A stretch of 50,926 nucleotides of DNA from an uncultured bacterium (GTDB lineage: Bacteria > Bacteroidota > Bacteroidia > Bacteroidales > Muribaculaceae): contig CAJMMT010000017.1 in NCBI GenBank assembly GCA_905214715.1, forward strand, positions 1 through 50,926, read 5' to 3'. Positions 8,598 through 17,417 of the stretch are shown piece by piece. Numbering within the stretch: position 1 is the first letter of the stretch; the number at the start of each line of letters is the position of its first letter. Both the position numbers and the translations under genes were made by a program. The notes below the pieces were generated by a model that worked only from the letters and a program-made list of their open reading frames with translations, made no database searches and was not told the origin of the DNA.

Positions 8598-11471
8598 ATG
8601 CCCACCAAAATAAGTAAAATAGCAAAAGACCTGAACGTAGGAGTCAGCACAGCACGCGAATTTCTACGCAAGCACAACATCGAAGTCGAGGAAAACCCCA
8701 ATGCCCGTATCGATGATGCAGCTGTAGAAATGCTGACCAAGGAGTTCAGTCGCGACAAGGACTTGAAGGCGCGTACCGACCAGATTGCCACCACTCGCCG
8801 TGAGGAAAGGAAAGTTAACCGCACAGAGTCAGAGAAACAGCGTGAGCCGGTTAAACCGCAGGGACTGAAAGTTATCGGAAAGATTGAATTGGATCGTAAA
8901 GGGAATCCTATCAAGAAAACCGAACCCAAACCGGCTCCCAAGCCTGAGCCCAAACCTGAACCCAAGCCGGCACCCGCGCCCAAACCGGTGCCTAAACCGG
9001 AACCGAAGCCTGAACCCAAGCCGACACCCGCTCCCGCACCCAAACAGGAGCCAAAGCCGGTACCTGTTTCGGAACCGAAACCGACTCCCAAGCCGGAACC
9101 GAAGCCTGCGCCAGCAGCTGAAAAACCTGTGGCAACCGCCGTCCCCGCGGCCGACATGACATCGGCACCCGAAAGCGAGAACTCCAACAAACTGTTCCGC
9201 TATGGCGACCCCATAGAAACACCGAAACTGAAAGTACTCGGCACCATAGACCTCTCGACACTTAACCAGACCACACGTCCGAAGAAAAAGAGCCGTGAGG
9301 AACGTCGTCGCAACCGTGGGGCCGCTGCTGCCAGCGGAACCGCCGCCACACCCGGAGGAGAGCGCCAGAAACGTCAGCGCATTGGCAAAGAGAAGGTAGA
9401 TGTGGAGAAAGCCGTACGCCAGCCGGGATTCGGCACCGACAAACGTTCCGGGAAACCCGGCGACCAGCGCGGGCGCAACGCAAACAACAATAACGGAGCC
9501 TCCAACCAGCAGGGAGGAGGCCGCCGAAGAAACGAACGCGGCTCTGGCAAAGGGAACCAGAAGGTAGAGATAAGCGCCGAAGATGTGCAGAAGCAGGTAA
9601 AGGAGACTCTTGCACGTCTCACCAACAAACAGACTAAAAAGAGCGTGAAGTGGCGCCGCGAGAAACGCGAGGAATTCCACAACCGCGAGGCAGCCGCCGC
9701 AGAACGCGAGGCAGCTGAAAGCAAGGTATTGAAGCTTACCGAGTTTGTTACGGCCAACGACCTTGCCCAGATGATGGACATTCCTATCAACAAGATTATA
9801 GCTACATGTATGAATCTTGGCGTTATGGTGTCTATCAACCAGCGTCTTGATGCCGAAACCATCAATATCGTAGCCGAGGAGTTCGGATTCTCCACAGAAT
9901 ATGTCAGTGCGGAGGTTACGCAGGCTATCGCCACCGAAGAGGACGCCGAAGAAGATCTCGAACCACGTTCGCCTATCGTTACGGTCATGGGCCATGTAGA
10001 CCACGGTAAGACGTCTCTGCTCGACTATATACGTAACGCCAATGTAATCGCCGGCGAGGCCGGAGGAATCACCCAGCACATAGGCGCCTACAACGTGAAA
10101 CTGGCCGACGGCAGAAGAATAACCTTCCTTGACACTCCCGGACACGAAGCGTTCACCGCAATGCGTGCACGTGGTGCGAAGGTTACAGACCTCGCTATAA
10201 TAATAGTGGCCGCTGACGACGACGTGATGCCCCAGACAATCGAGGCAATCAACCACGCCACGGCCGCAGGTGTGCCGATGGTATTCGCCATAAACAAAAT
10301 AGACAAACCTGCCGCCAACCCCGACAAAATCAAGGAGGAACTGGCCAACATGAACTATCTGGTCGAGGAATGGGGAGGCAAATACCAGTCTCAGGACATT
10401 TCCGCCAAGAAAGGCATAGGTGTGGATGACCTTATGGAAAAGGTTCTGCTTGAGGCCGAGATGCTTGACTTGAAGGCTAATCCGAACCGTAAGGCTATTG
10501 GTTCGGTCATAGAGTCATCGCTCGACAAGGGACGTGGATATGTCGCGACCGTGCTTGTGCAGAACGGCACACTCCGTGTAGGAGATGTGATATTGGCCGG
10601 TACTCACTATGGTAAGGTCAAGGCCATGTTCAACGAGCGCAATCAGCGTGTAACCGAAGCCGCTCCCTCCACTCCGGTTCTCATTCTGGGTCTGAACGGA
10701 GCTCCGACCGCAGGCGATACTTTCAATGTGATGGACACAGAACAGGAAGCACGCGAGATAGCCGGTAAACGCGAGCAGCTGCAGCGCGAACTTGGGCTGC
10801 GCACCAAGAAGCGTCCGGGCCTCGAGGAGCTTGGTCGCCGTCGCGCGCTCGATGATTTCCATGAGCTCAATCTGGTGGTGAAAGGAGACGTAGACGGATC
10901 GGTAGAAGCCCTGTCAGACTCGCTCATAAAACTTTCCACACCCGAAATTCAGGTGAATGTTCTTCACAAGGGTGTCGGTGCGATATCTGAAAGCGATGTA
11001 ACGCTTGCCGCTGCATCCGATGCCATCATTATCGGTTTCCAGGTGCGTCCTTCAGGCGCAGCCCGTAAGGAAGCGGAGAAGGAGGGTGTCGAGATTCGTC
11101 TGTATTCCGTCATCTACAAGGCTATAGAAGAGGTAAAAGATGCTATGGAAGGACTGCTTTCTCCCGAAATCAAAGAGGAGATTACCGGTACTGCCGAAGT
11201 CTTGCAGACCTATCACATCTCGAAAGTCGGTACAATCGCGGGCGCGATTGTAAGAGACGGAAAGATAAAGCGCACCAGCAAGGTGCGTGTTATCCGCGAC
11301 GGCATTGTAATCTATTCCGGCGTACTCGGCAGCCTGAAGCGTTTCAAAGACGATGTGAAGGACGTAGTATCGGGATATGATTGCGGACTTTCCGTTCAGG
11401 GATACAACGATATCCGCGAAGGCGACCTCATCGAAGCCTTCGAGGAAGTGGAAGTCAAAAAGACTCTCTGA
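8598..11471 (+). CDS. infB: translation initiation factor IF-2
   Basis: A 957-residue GTPase that brings initiator tRNA to the 30S subunit. The N-terminus (MPTKISKIAKDLNVGVSTAR) is an IF2_N domain. Residues about 95-195 form a low-complexity linker of PKPEP and PKPAP repeats, followed by a basic, glycine- and asparagine-rich segment. The GTPase core shows G1 GHVDHGKT, G3 DTPGHEAF and G4 NKID, and domains II-IV follow to the end. The GC-rich, repetitive linker gives long antisense open frames that I treat as artefacts. The stop is 2 nt before the next start codon, indicating tight coupling to the FolK-NudC gene. Confidence 0.96.
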   Translation: MPTKISKIAKDLNVGVSTAREFLRKHNIEVEENPNARIDDAAVEMLTKEFSRDKDLKARTDQIATTRREERKVNRTESEKQREPVKPQGLKVIGKIELDRKGNPIKKTEPKPAPKPEPKPEPKPAPAPKPVPKPEPKPEPKPTPAPAPKQEPKPVPVSEPKPTPKPEPKPAPAAEKPVATAVPAADMTSAPESENSNKLFRYGDPIETPKLKVLGTIDLSTLNQTTRPKKKSREERRRNRGAAAASGTAATPGGERQKRQRIGKEKVDVEKAVRQPGFGTDKRSGKPGDQRGRNANNNNGASNQQGGGRRRNERGSGKGNQKVEISAEDVQKQVKETLARLTNKQTKKSVKWRREKREEFHNREAAAAEREAAESKVLKLTEFVTANDLAQMMDIPINKIIATCMNLGVMVSINQRLDAETINIVAEEFGFSTEYVSAEVTQAIATEEDAEEDLEPRSPIVTVMGHVDHGKTSLLDYIRNANVIAGEAGGITQHIGAYNVKLADGRRITFLDTPGHEAFTAMRARGAKVTDLAIIIVAADDDVMPQTIEAINHATAAGVPMVFAINKIDKPAANPDKIKEELANMNYLVEEWGGKYQSQDISAKKGIGVDDLMEKVLLEAEMLDLKANPNRKAIGSVIESSLDKGRGYVATVLVQNGTLRVGDVILAGTHYGKVKAMFNERNQRVTEAAPSTPVLILGLNGAPTAGDTFNVMDTEQEAREIAGKREQLQRELGLRTKKRPGLEELGRRRALDDFHELNLVVKGDVDGSVEALSDSLIKLSTPEIQVNVLHKGVGAISESDVTLAAASDAIIIGFQVRPSGAARKEAEKEGVEIRLYSVIYKAIEEVKDAMEGLLSPEIKEEITGTAEVLQTYHISKVGTIAGAIVRDGKIKRTSKVRVIRDGIVIYSGVLGSLKRFKDDVKDVVSGYDCGLSVQGYNDIREGDLIEAFEEVEVKKTL

Positions 11472-11473
11472 CC

Positions 11474-12700
11474 ATGTCATACATCCGGGAAAATTCCCAG
11501 TCGGCGACAGTATTCAGATATTATCTGAATCTGGGAAGCAACTTGGGAAATCCTCGTGAAAACATATCGAAAGCCATCGGATGTATCGAAAATATGTTCG
11601 GTAAAGGCATCAGTTCAAAAATGGTCGAATCGGAACCGTGGGGTTTCGATTCGACCAATTCTTTTGTCAACGTCGGCTTCGTTCTGGATTCGGAATTACC
11701 TCCATTGGTTATGTTACAGAAACTTAAGGGGGTAGAAAAAGGGCTATCGTCTGTGGCCCATCGCAATGCCGACGGCAGCTATCGCGACAGGAAAATCGAC
11801 ATAGACATAATGACAGTATGGGCCGGACATGAACTTACATTCTCCACATCCGAACTGACTCTTCCTCATGCCCATCTGAATGAACGTCCGTTCTTTACAG
11901 CTCCTTTGCAGGAACTGTATGACCTGAAGCACTTAATCATCCGTAAAAATGGCCGCGACACATTCGTGTTGCTTGACGAAGACGGCAACCCGCCTACACT
12001 GCGCCAGACCTCACAAGTACCTTTATATACAGTATTCCGGTTCGGAGATATCGCCATAGCATCTGAAGCTAAATCGGATTACGCCATAGAGGGATTCAGC
12101 TGGGTGGAACTAAGGAAATCATGGGGCAGACTTGGCGATGACAGATGGGCTCTCGCATCAAAAGCCGCCGAGCTTGTAAACTGGGACAATGAGACCCGCT
12201 TTTGTGGACGTTGCGGAAAGCTGATGATGCGCACAGGCGAAATTCAGAAGACATGCAGCGGTTGTGGGACTGAACGGTTCCCGAAATTATCGCCATGTGT
12301 GCTGGCCCTTGTAGAAAAAGGAGACGAGGCTCTTCTTGTGCATGGAACCGCCATGAAAAATGGAATGCATGCTCTTGTAGCCGGATTCGTGGAAACGGGC
12401 GAGACATTAGAAGAGTGCGTTTGTCGAGAAGTCTATGAGGAAACAGGTATGAGGATAACCAACATCAGATATTTCGGAAGCCAAAGCTGGCCATTCCCCG
12501 GACAACTCATGACAGCCTTCAGATGCGATTGGGAAAGCGGTGAACCACATTGGGCAGACGGAGAACTTAATGCCGGAGGTTTCATGAACCGCAACCGGAT
12601 AGAAAGACTGCTTAGCGAGGAATCGCCAGAAACATTCAGTCTTCCTACCCTACCTTCCCTTTCCCGACGGCTAATAGAAGCGTGGCGCAACGACTTATAG
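11474..12700 (+). CDS. fusion of folate HPPK (FolK) with NudC-type NADH diphosphatase
   Basis: A 408-residue single open frame with two complete enzymes. Residues about 12-150 are 6-hydroxymethyl-7,8-dihydropterin pyrophosphokinase: YYLNLGSNLGNPRENI at the start and the HPPK signature YRDRKIDIDIM at about 103-113. Residues about 150-408 are NudC-like: a zinc ribbon CGRC...CSGC (about 243-264), the Nudix box GFVETGETLEEC...REVYEETGM (about 302-325) and the NudC tag SQSWPFP (about 335-341). NudC enzymes hydrolyse NADH and can remove NAD caps from RNA. The ATG at 11474 is chosen because it begins the HPPK fold and lies 2 nt after infB. I know of no characterised fusion of this kind; the joint function is open. 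Confidence 0.85.
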   Translation: MSYIRENSQSATVFRYYLNLGSNLGNPRENISKAIGCIENMFGKGISSKMVESEPWGFDSTNSFVNVGFVLDSELPPLVMLQKLKGVEKGLSSVAHRNADGSYRDRKIDIDIMTVWAGHELTFSTSELTLPHAHLNERPFFTAPLQELYDLKHLIIRKNGRDTFVLLDEDGNPPTLRQTSQVPLYTVFRFGDIAIASEAKSDYAIEGFSWVELRKSWGRLGDDRWALASKAAELVNWDNETRFCGRCGKLMMRTGEIQKTCSGCGTERFPKLSPCVLALVEKGDEALLVHGTAMKNGMHALVAGFVETGETLEECVCREVYEETGMRITNIRYFGSQSWPFPGQLMTAFRCDWESGEPHWADGELNAGGFMNRNRIERLLSEESPETFSLPTLPSLSRRLIEAWRNDL

Positions 12701-12721
12701 ATAAAACAGAGAAACAAGTAT

Positions 12722-12760
12722 AAAAAAGAGAGCGGCAAATAAATGCTGCTCTCTCTTTTT
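12722..12760. terminator. bidirectional terminator between folK-nudC and tRNA-Pro
   Basis: A long imperfect stem, AAAAGAGAGCGGCA against TGCTGCTCTCTCTTTT, with an AATAAA loop, an A run on the left and a T run on the right. It can end transcription from both sides. Confidence 0.7.
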
Positions 12761-12766
12761 AGGCTG

Positions 12767-12840
12767 TCGGGGTGAGGCGACTCGAACGCCCGACCTCTAC
12801 GTCCCGAACGTAGCGCGCTAACCAACTGTGCTACACCCCG
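12767..12840 (-). tRNA. tRNA-Pro (anticodon CGG)
   Basis: On the minus strand the gene starts CGGGGTGTAGCACAG. The anticodon arm is CTACG-TTCGGGA-CGTAG with anticodon CGG, the T arm is GGGCGTTCGAGTCGCC, and the acceptor closes with CACCCCG plus discriminator A. It is 74 nt with no encoded CCA. Confidence 0.94.
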
Positions 12841-12880
12841 ATTACCATTCCAAGGGACATCCAAGGCCCCTTAGCGGATG

Positions 12881-12912
12881 CAAAGTTAATAATTTTTTCC
12901 GTCTTCTACAAA
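12881..12912 (-). promoter_or_regulatory. promoter of tRNA-Pro
   Basis: TTTG, 20 bp, then TAACTTTG on the minus strand, ending 40 nt upstream of the tRNA. The TTATTAACTTTGC block is shared with the tRNA-Leu promoter. Confidence 0.7.
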
Positions 12913-12915
12913 TTT

Positions 12916-12946
12916 AGAGTATGTTTACTTTCAACTGGCCTTAAGA
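12916..12946 (+). repeat. half copy of the TAAGAGTATGTTT repeat family
   Basis: 31 bp beginning AGAGTATGTTTACTTT and ending CTTAAGA match the left end of the element at 20776 with three differences. The rest of the element is absent, so this is a truncated or solo end just upstream of the tRNA-Pro promoter. Confidence 0.6.
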
Positions 12947-12981
12947 AAATATTCGCATCAAAATATTTGCATAAAAAGATA

Positions 12982-13998
12982 TCACTTCATTGTATAATAA
13001 TCACGTATCGCGGAGTCCGGTGTACCTATAACCATAAACAGAAGCAGGGTAACAAGCCCGAGAAACGCCATGTTGGCGATTGCCAATACCGATGGCCTTA
13101 TTCCCTTATTCACAGGAGAGAATTTACGCATTTTATACCATACGATACAATTAACTATCAATGATATAGTAGGTGCAATCATATCTATTAACGGATACTG
13201 GCAATAATGCGAACTTACCATGGTATAGAAAAAAGCCCACATGCCGAAACCGCCAAGCAAGACAGCCCAACGCGAGAACTTACGTCCGAGCTCGGTCACT
13301 ATCGATATCCTATGGGTAAGCAGGTTCATTCTGTAATGCTGGTATTCTATAGCGATATGCACATTCGCAGCCATGAATCCCATAGACAGTCCAAGAAAGA
13401 CAGCCGGACCGATATCGAACCAGCTTAATATTGCGAATGTGGAGTCAGAGAATTGCAGAAGGAACGTTCCCACAACTCCAATCGGGCCAAAAATAAGATA
13501 GGTAATCAACGGACCGAAAGAGGTGCAGACCAAAGGCATAGGGCCTTGTACATTCAGATAGGCCAATATAAACAACAGGGCCCCCAGCAACAGAGACCAT
13601 GCTCCGCAATAACTGGTCAACATAAATCCTATCGTTATGGCAAATATCGTGGTAACACCCGCTATTATTTTTAGAATACCATACAATTCAGTATCTTCCT
13701 GACGGTTCAGTCGTCCGGCTATCTCTTCCAGAGCCGTGTTGCCATGGTGATTGCGAAGGTCGTTGAATACATATGTGCAATTGGAAGCAAGCTGAGCGGC
13801 CATTACAAACAACATACTGAGCAGCAAAGGCATAATCTTCACTTCATCACGCACAGCAGCTATCGCGGTACCGGCAAATACCGTCGACAATCCCATCAAT
13901 AGAGTGTCTGGCATGGAGGCCTTTTTTAAAAACGGTATATGCTTCATTTCAGTCTCGGTTGCAAGACAGCATGAACCGAAGCATTCCTTTGGCACCAC
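12982..13998 (-). CDS. UbiA-superfamily membrane protein with degenerate Asp motifs
   Basis: A 338-residue polytopic membrane protein with about eight or nine hydrophobic segments and the overall layout of UbiA/MenA polyprenyltransferases, which join isoprenoid chains to aromatic rings at the membrane. The first Asp-rich motif (NDxxDxxxD in active enzymes) reads NDLRNHHGN, and the second region reads EYQHYRMN, so most metal-binding aspartates are missing. A second possible start is the ATG at 13947 (MKHIPFLKK), which looks more natural. No quinone-synthesis genes are nearby. It may be a divergent transferase or a non-catalytic relative; substrate unknown. Confidence 0.6.
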   Translation of the reverse strand: MVPKECFGSCCLATETEMKHIPFLKKASMPDTLLMGLSTVFAGTAIAAVRDEVKIMPLLLSMLFVMAAQLASNCTYVFNDLRNHHGNTALEEIAGRLNRQEDTELYGILKIIAGVTTIFAITIGFMLTSYCGAWSLLLGALLFILAYLNVQGPMPLVCTSFGPLITYLIFGPIGVVGTFLLQFSDSTFAILSWFDIGPAVFLGLSMGFMAANVHIAIEYQHYRMNLLTHRISIVTELGRKFSRWAVLLGGFGMWAFFYTMVSSHYCQYPLIDMIAPTISLIVNCIVWYKMRKFSPVNKGIRPSVLAIANMAFLGLVTLLLFMVIGTPDSAIRDYYTMK

Positions 13999-14020
13999 AC
14001 TGTCAATGAGTTATACGAAC

Positions 14021-14055
14021 AGGGGTACTTTACCCCTAAGATTTCAACAAAGTTA
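14021..14055 (-). promoter_or_regulatory. promoter and short leader hairpin of the UbiA-like gene
   Basis: TAACTTTG at 14048-14055 on the minus strand fits the -7 box. Just downstream, AGGGGTA-CTT-TACCCCT at 14021-14037 is a perfect 7-bp hairpin that would lie in the leader. Confidence 0.4.
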
Positions 14056-14137
14056 GGTTCTTATGCTGAAACGTTATGTTACAAAACTGTTAAATACTAT
14101 TACAAAACAAATAAATATCCTACAAACATCCATCTGT

Positions 14138-15364
14138 TCAAACCGCCGGAAGCTCAATGCGGAAAGTCGTTCCCCTCCCCGGTTCAGATTCCTTCACATA
14201 TATCTTGCCTCCGTGATACTCCTCGATTATGCGTTTTACCAGTGTCAGTCCCAGTCCCCAGCCACGCTTCTTGGTTGTATAACCAGGATTGAAGACTGTC
14301 TTGAAGTTCTTTCTGTGTATTCCTTTTCCGGTATCTTTAACTTCAATCCAGAGCGTCGAGTCCTTGCGACCGGTGGTTATGGTAAGTGTACCACGGCCAT
14401 CCATAGCGTCTACCGCATTTTTTGTGAGGTTTTCCATAACCCATTCGAAAAGACGGCGCGAAAGCATCACTCCCTGCTCTTCGCCGGACAGTTCCATGCG
14501 TACCTCTACCAGCCTAGATATGCGAGACTTCATGTAATCGAGCGATGATCCGACCGTCTCGTTAAGATATTCAAGCTGCAGTTCGGGTATAGAGCCGATT
14601 TTAGAGAACCGCTCGGCTATGACGCTCAGACGTTTCACATCTTTGTCTATTTCAGATACCACCTCCCGGTCAGTGCCTGAACTATCCAGATACTCCGTCC
14701 ATGCCATCAAAGATGAGATAGGAGTACCGAGCTGATGAGCCGTCTCTTTCGAGAGCCCTACCCATACCCTGTTTTGCTCGGCGCGTTTCGTATAGGCCAC
14801 CGCAAAATAAAGTATGGCCGCTATGAGTATCATCACTCCCATCTGGACATAGGGATACAGACTTAGCCTACGCAGCAGTATCGAGTCTTCATAATAGATA
14901 TACTGATGTGAACCATCGAACGCGGCCATCTCTATGAAATGCGGATTAAGGGTAGCCATCTCGGCAAGAGGTTTGTCGCCTCCGGGCTTCCGTAATCTTT
15001 TTTCGAGATACTCCCGGTTACGCGCCGATGACAGATGCTCGGCCATATCCACGCTTTTGTCGGGCAGATCAAAATTACGGGAGTCGAGGATATTGAAATT
15101 TGAATCGGCCACCAGTACCGGTATGGTGTTGTTTTGAGTGATGATACCAAGCAGAAACTCGAAGTCCGTATTTCCCTCGGCTGTAGCGAGACGCTGAGTG
15201 GCTTGCGCCCAGATATGCATACGTTCCCGCTCCTGCTGCGCCAATTCCTTGACTATATTGTTGGCTATAAGCAGAAATACCAATATCGCCACTGTTGCCA
15301 ACACCAGAAACAACACCTTTCCCGTACGTCTGCGTTCGTAGAATCCAAAATTGATTTTCTTCAT
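14138..15364 (-). CDS. membrane sensor histidine kinase (orphan)
   Basis: A 408-residue kinase from the ATG at 15364 (MKKINFGFYERRRT); an upstream in-frame start at 15421 would overlap the previous gene more. A membrane segment lies near residues 15-35 and another near 170-190, bracketing a periplasmic sensor region. The H box KETAHQLGTPISSL has its histidine at about residue 210; the N box ENLTKNAVDAM and the G boxes DTGKGI and GWGLGLTLVK follow. There is no HAMP or receiver domain, and no response regulator gene is in the window. It closes the dnaX-psd-pssA operon. Confidence 0.9.
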   Translation of the reverse strand: MKKINFGFYERRRTGKVLFLVLATVAILVFLLIANNIVKELAQQERERMHIWAQATQRLATAEGNTDFEFLLGIITQNNTIPVLVADSNFNILDSRNFDLPDKSVDMAEHLSSARNREYLEKRLRKPGGDKPLAEMATLNPHFIEMAAFDGSHQYIYYEDSILLRRLSLYPYVQMGVMILIAAILYFAVAYTKRAEQNRVWVGLSKETAHQLGTPISSLMAWTEYLDSSGTDREVVSEIDKDVKRLSVIAERFSKIGSIPELQLEYLNETVGSSLDYMKSRISRLVEVRMELSGEEQGVMLSRRLFEWVMENLTKNAVDAMDGRGTLTITTGRKDSTLWIEVKDTGKGIHRKNFKTVFNPGYTTKKRGWGLGLTLVKRIIEEYHGGKIYVKESEPGRGTTFRIELPAV

Positions 15365-15392
15365 ATCCGACAATATTTCAGCATAACCGGGA

Positions 15393-16295
15393 CTACGGCC
15401 TGATTCCCGCAGGACTCTCAACTCGCCTTAGAATCTCTCCGGCCACCGAATCGTCGGTATTGGGTCCGATAATCCTGCCGGCTACTTCACGCAACTGTTC
15501 CACCGCGTTCGCGACGGCGATTCCTTCATCGGCTATCTCAAACATTGGAATGTCGTTCACATTGTCGCCGAACGCCACCACATAATTCTTGCCCGTAAGT
15601 CGGCAAAGTCTCTGTATGGCTTTGGCCTTGGTGGCCTCTTCAGGAAATGCCTCTATGAAAGCCAACTCCGGATGGAAAAGATCAGGATAAAACACCGAGT
15701 TTATGTTACCTACCTTACTGATTTCGGAATATGCCTTGCTTGCCATTTCTGTCGGCTGAATCGCGAACAGGAGCATTACATTGTCAAGCTGTGACGGTAA
15801 TTCCGATTCTCCGTCTGCCGGTATATTAAATTCCTTGTAAGGGGTATAACTGCGTTCGGCTATGAACTCACGCTCGGCATCGGATAGTTCTCCTATATGA
15901 TATATATGTATCTTATTGTCATTCATCGTATAGATGAACGTCGGCAATGAATATGCACGGTAAATCGACAAGAGTTCCCTTACATCTTCCTCCCGGTGGA
16001 ATCTGGCGTCGAGATACCGCCCGCTTTTCGCATCCCACAGGGCACTGCCGGTCATTACCACCATCGGGATGTGCATGTCCACGTCTGCCATGAGCGTCGA
16101 TACCGTTGCCGGAGTACGTGCGGTGGCCACGGTAAAGTTGGCACCCCTGGCTATCGCTTTGTTCAACATCAAGACCGAATGTGGCGAAACGCGGCTATCC
16201 TCGCCAAGGAGCGTGCCGTCGAGATCTGTTACAAAAAGTATATCGGATATAGGTATATCTTTACCGTTGACAATTGTCTTATCTCTTCTTGCCAT
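15393..16295 (-). CDS. Cof-type HAD-superfamily phosphatase
   Basis: A 300-residue haloacid-dehalogenase-like hydrolase. Motif I VTDLDGTLLGED lies at about residues 22-33, a conserved TAR (ATARTP) at about 58-63 is motif II, and the Mg-binding motif IV is GDNVNDIPMF near residue 245. The C2-type cap between them is typical of Cof phosphatases, which act on sugar phosphates, nucleotides or flavin phosphates; the substrate here is unknown. It overlaps the DUF4834 gene by 17 bp and ends close to the kinase start, indicating one operon. Confidence 0.9.
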   Translation of the reverse strand: MARRDKTIVNGKDIPISDILFVTDLDGTLLGEDSRVSPHSVLMLNKAIARGANFTVATARTPATVSTLMADVDMHIPMVVMTGSALWDAKSGRYLDARFHREEDVRELLSIYRAYSLPTFIYTMNDNKIHIYHIGELSDAEREFIAERSYTPYKEFNIPADGESELPSQLDNVMLLFAIQPTEMASKAYSEISKVGNINSVFYPDLFHPELAFIEAFPEEATKAKAIQRLCRLTGKNYVVAFGDNVNDIPMFEIADEGIAVANAVEQLREVAGRIIGPNTDDSVAGEILRRVESPAGIRP

Positions 16296-16707
16296 CAGGT
16301 CCGTTTTTTGTTATCTCTATTATCTCGGCATCCGAAACCTGCTCTTCCACGCTGCTCACTATGCGGTCTTCGCCAATCTCCCGCTCTTCAGAGTAACTGC
16401 GAATCTCGGTAAATTCCACATCTTCGGCATATTCACGCGGAATTATAGGACTATTATCCGAAGGACGGGACTTCGCCTTACGATGTCTGCCGCTTTCCTT
16501 TTTCCCTGTGTTTCCGGCTGGACCTTTGGCAGACGATGTATCAAATCCGGCTCTACGGGCAAACTGTTTTACAGCCTGCCGCATAAGCCACCGTTTTATA
16601 TACGGCCCCACCGTGCGGGCTATCAAGGGGTATAATATCCAAAGTCCTATCAGGACCAGAATAAATATAATCATAATTGTTTTAGCGTGTTGTAATTGTG
16701 TCTCCAA
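16279..16707 (-). CDS. DUF4834-family small membrane protein
   Basis: A 142-residue protein with one N-terminal membrane helix (IMIIFILVLIGLWILYPL, about residues 11-28), a basic segment (IKRWLMRQAVKQFARRAG) and a charged, probably disordered C-terminal tail. This matches the Bacteroidetes family DUF4834, of unknown function, which I recall beside phosphatidylserine synthase genes, as here. The tail is rich in acidic residues and may be a protein-interaction region. An internal ATG twelve codons in is an alternative start. Confidence 0.75.
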   Translation of the reverse strand: METQLQHAKTIMIIFILVLIGLWILYPLIARTVGPYIKRWLMRQAVKQFARRAGFDTSSAKGPAGNTGKKESGRHRKAKSRPSDNSPIIPREYAEDVEFTEIRSYSEEREIGEDRIVSSVEEQVSDAEIIEITKNGPDGKKR

Positions 16708-16728
16708 TCAAATCGCGTGCCAGAAGAA

Positions 16729-17415
16729 TCAGCGGCAGCTTGCAATCGATAGACCTACATAAAACACTATAAGCCACATCAGGCCACCGACCCCAAGCGA
16801 GGTAACAGCCACTACAGCGGCTATGGCGATCGCTATCTGACGCCATATGACTTTGGGCGCAAGCGATTTCATTTTCAGCGAGAATAGCTTAACTTCCGAC
16901 ACCATAAGCCAGCATACCAGCAACAGAACCGGCAAGAGCACGTACCACTCTCCCAATACCGTTAGACCGGTAGATATGAGCGAAGAATACCCTATCCAGA
17001 AAATAGCGTTTGCCGGAACAGGAAGTCCGAGAAACGATGTGGTCTGACGGGTATCGATATTGAATTTCGCAAGTCTCAAAGCCGCGGCAACCGGTATCAG
17101 CACCGGCAACCACATATACCATCCGGCATTCGTATAACATTCAAGTGTCGAGATCATTATCACCGCAGGGGCCACGCCGAAACTCACAAGGTCGCAAAGC
17201 GAGTCGAGCTCCTTACCAAGGTTTGAGTAGGCATGGAGCAATCTGGCTGCGAAGCCGTCAAGGAAGTCGGCCACAGCAGCTATTCCGATGAAAATCCAAC
17301 CCCACTCGATACCGGTAAGCGAACCGAACCGGACATCTCCTTTCGAAGCCAGCAGTATGGCAATTGTGCCCGAAAGCACATTCAGGCATGTTATAGTGTT
17401 AGGTATCTGATTCAT
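16729..17415 (-). CDS. pssA: CDP-diacylglycerol--serine O-phosphatidyltransferase
   Basis: A 228-residue integral membrane enzyme that makes phosphatidylserine from CDP-diacylglycerol and serine. The CDP-alcohol phosphatidyltransferase motif D-x2-DG-x2-AR-x8-G-x3-D-x3-D is visible as DFLDGFAARL followed by LGKELDSLCD at about residues 50-76. About six further hydrophobic helices follow. The start codon lies 2 nt after the psd stop, so the two enzymes of phosphatidylethanolamine synthesis are coupled. Confidence 0.95.
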   Translation of the reverse strand: MNQIPNTITCLNVLSGTIAILLASKGDVRFGSLTGIEWGWIFIGIAAVADFLDGFAARLLHAYSNLGKELDSLCDLVSFGVAPAVIMISTLECYTNAGWYMWLPVLIPVAAALRLAKFNIDTRQTTSFLGLPVPANAIFWIGYSSLISTGLTVLGEWYVLLPVLLLVCWLMVSEVKLFSLKMKSLAPKVIWRQIAIAIAAVVAVTSLGVGGLMWLIVFYVGLSIASCR

Positions 17416-17417
17416 AG

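Noticed and set aside
8925..9115. Short tandem DNA repeats that could suggest a CRISPR or a mobile repeat
   Set aside because: They are in frame and encode the proline-lysine-glutamate linker of IF-2.
8829..10256. 475-codon and 261-codon open frames on the minus strand opposite infB
   Set aside because: They come from the GC-rich PKPEP repeat linker of IF-2; the low-complexity translation (RFRFRHRF-like, GSGLGAG-like) is an artefact.
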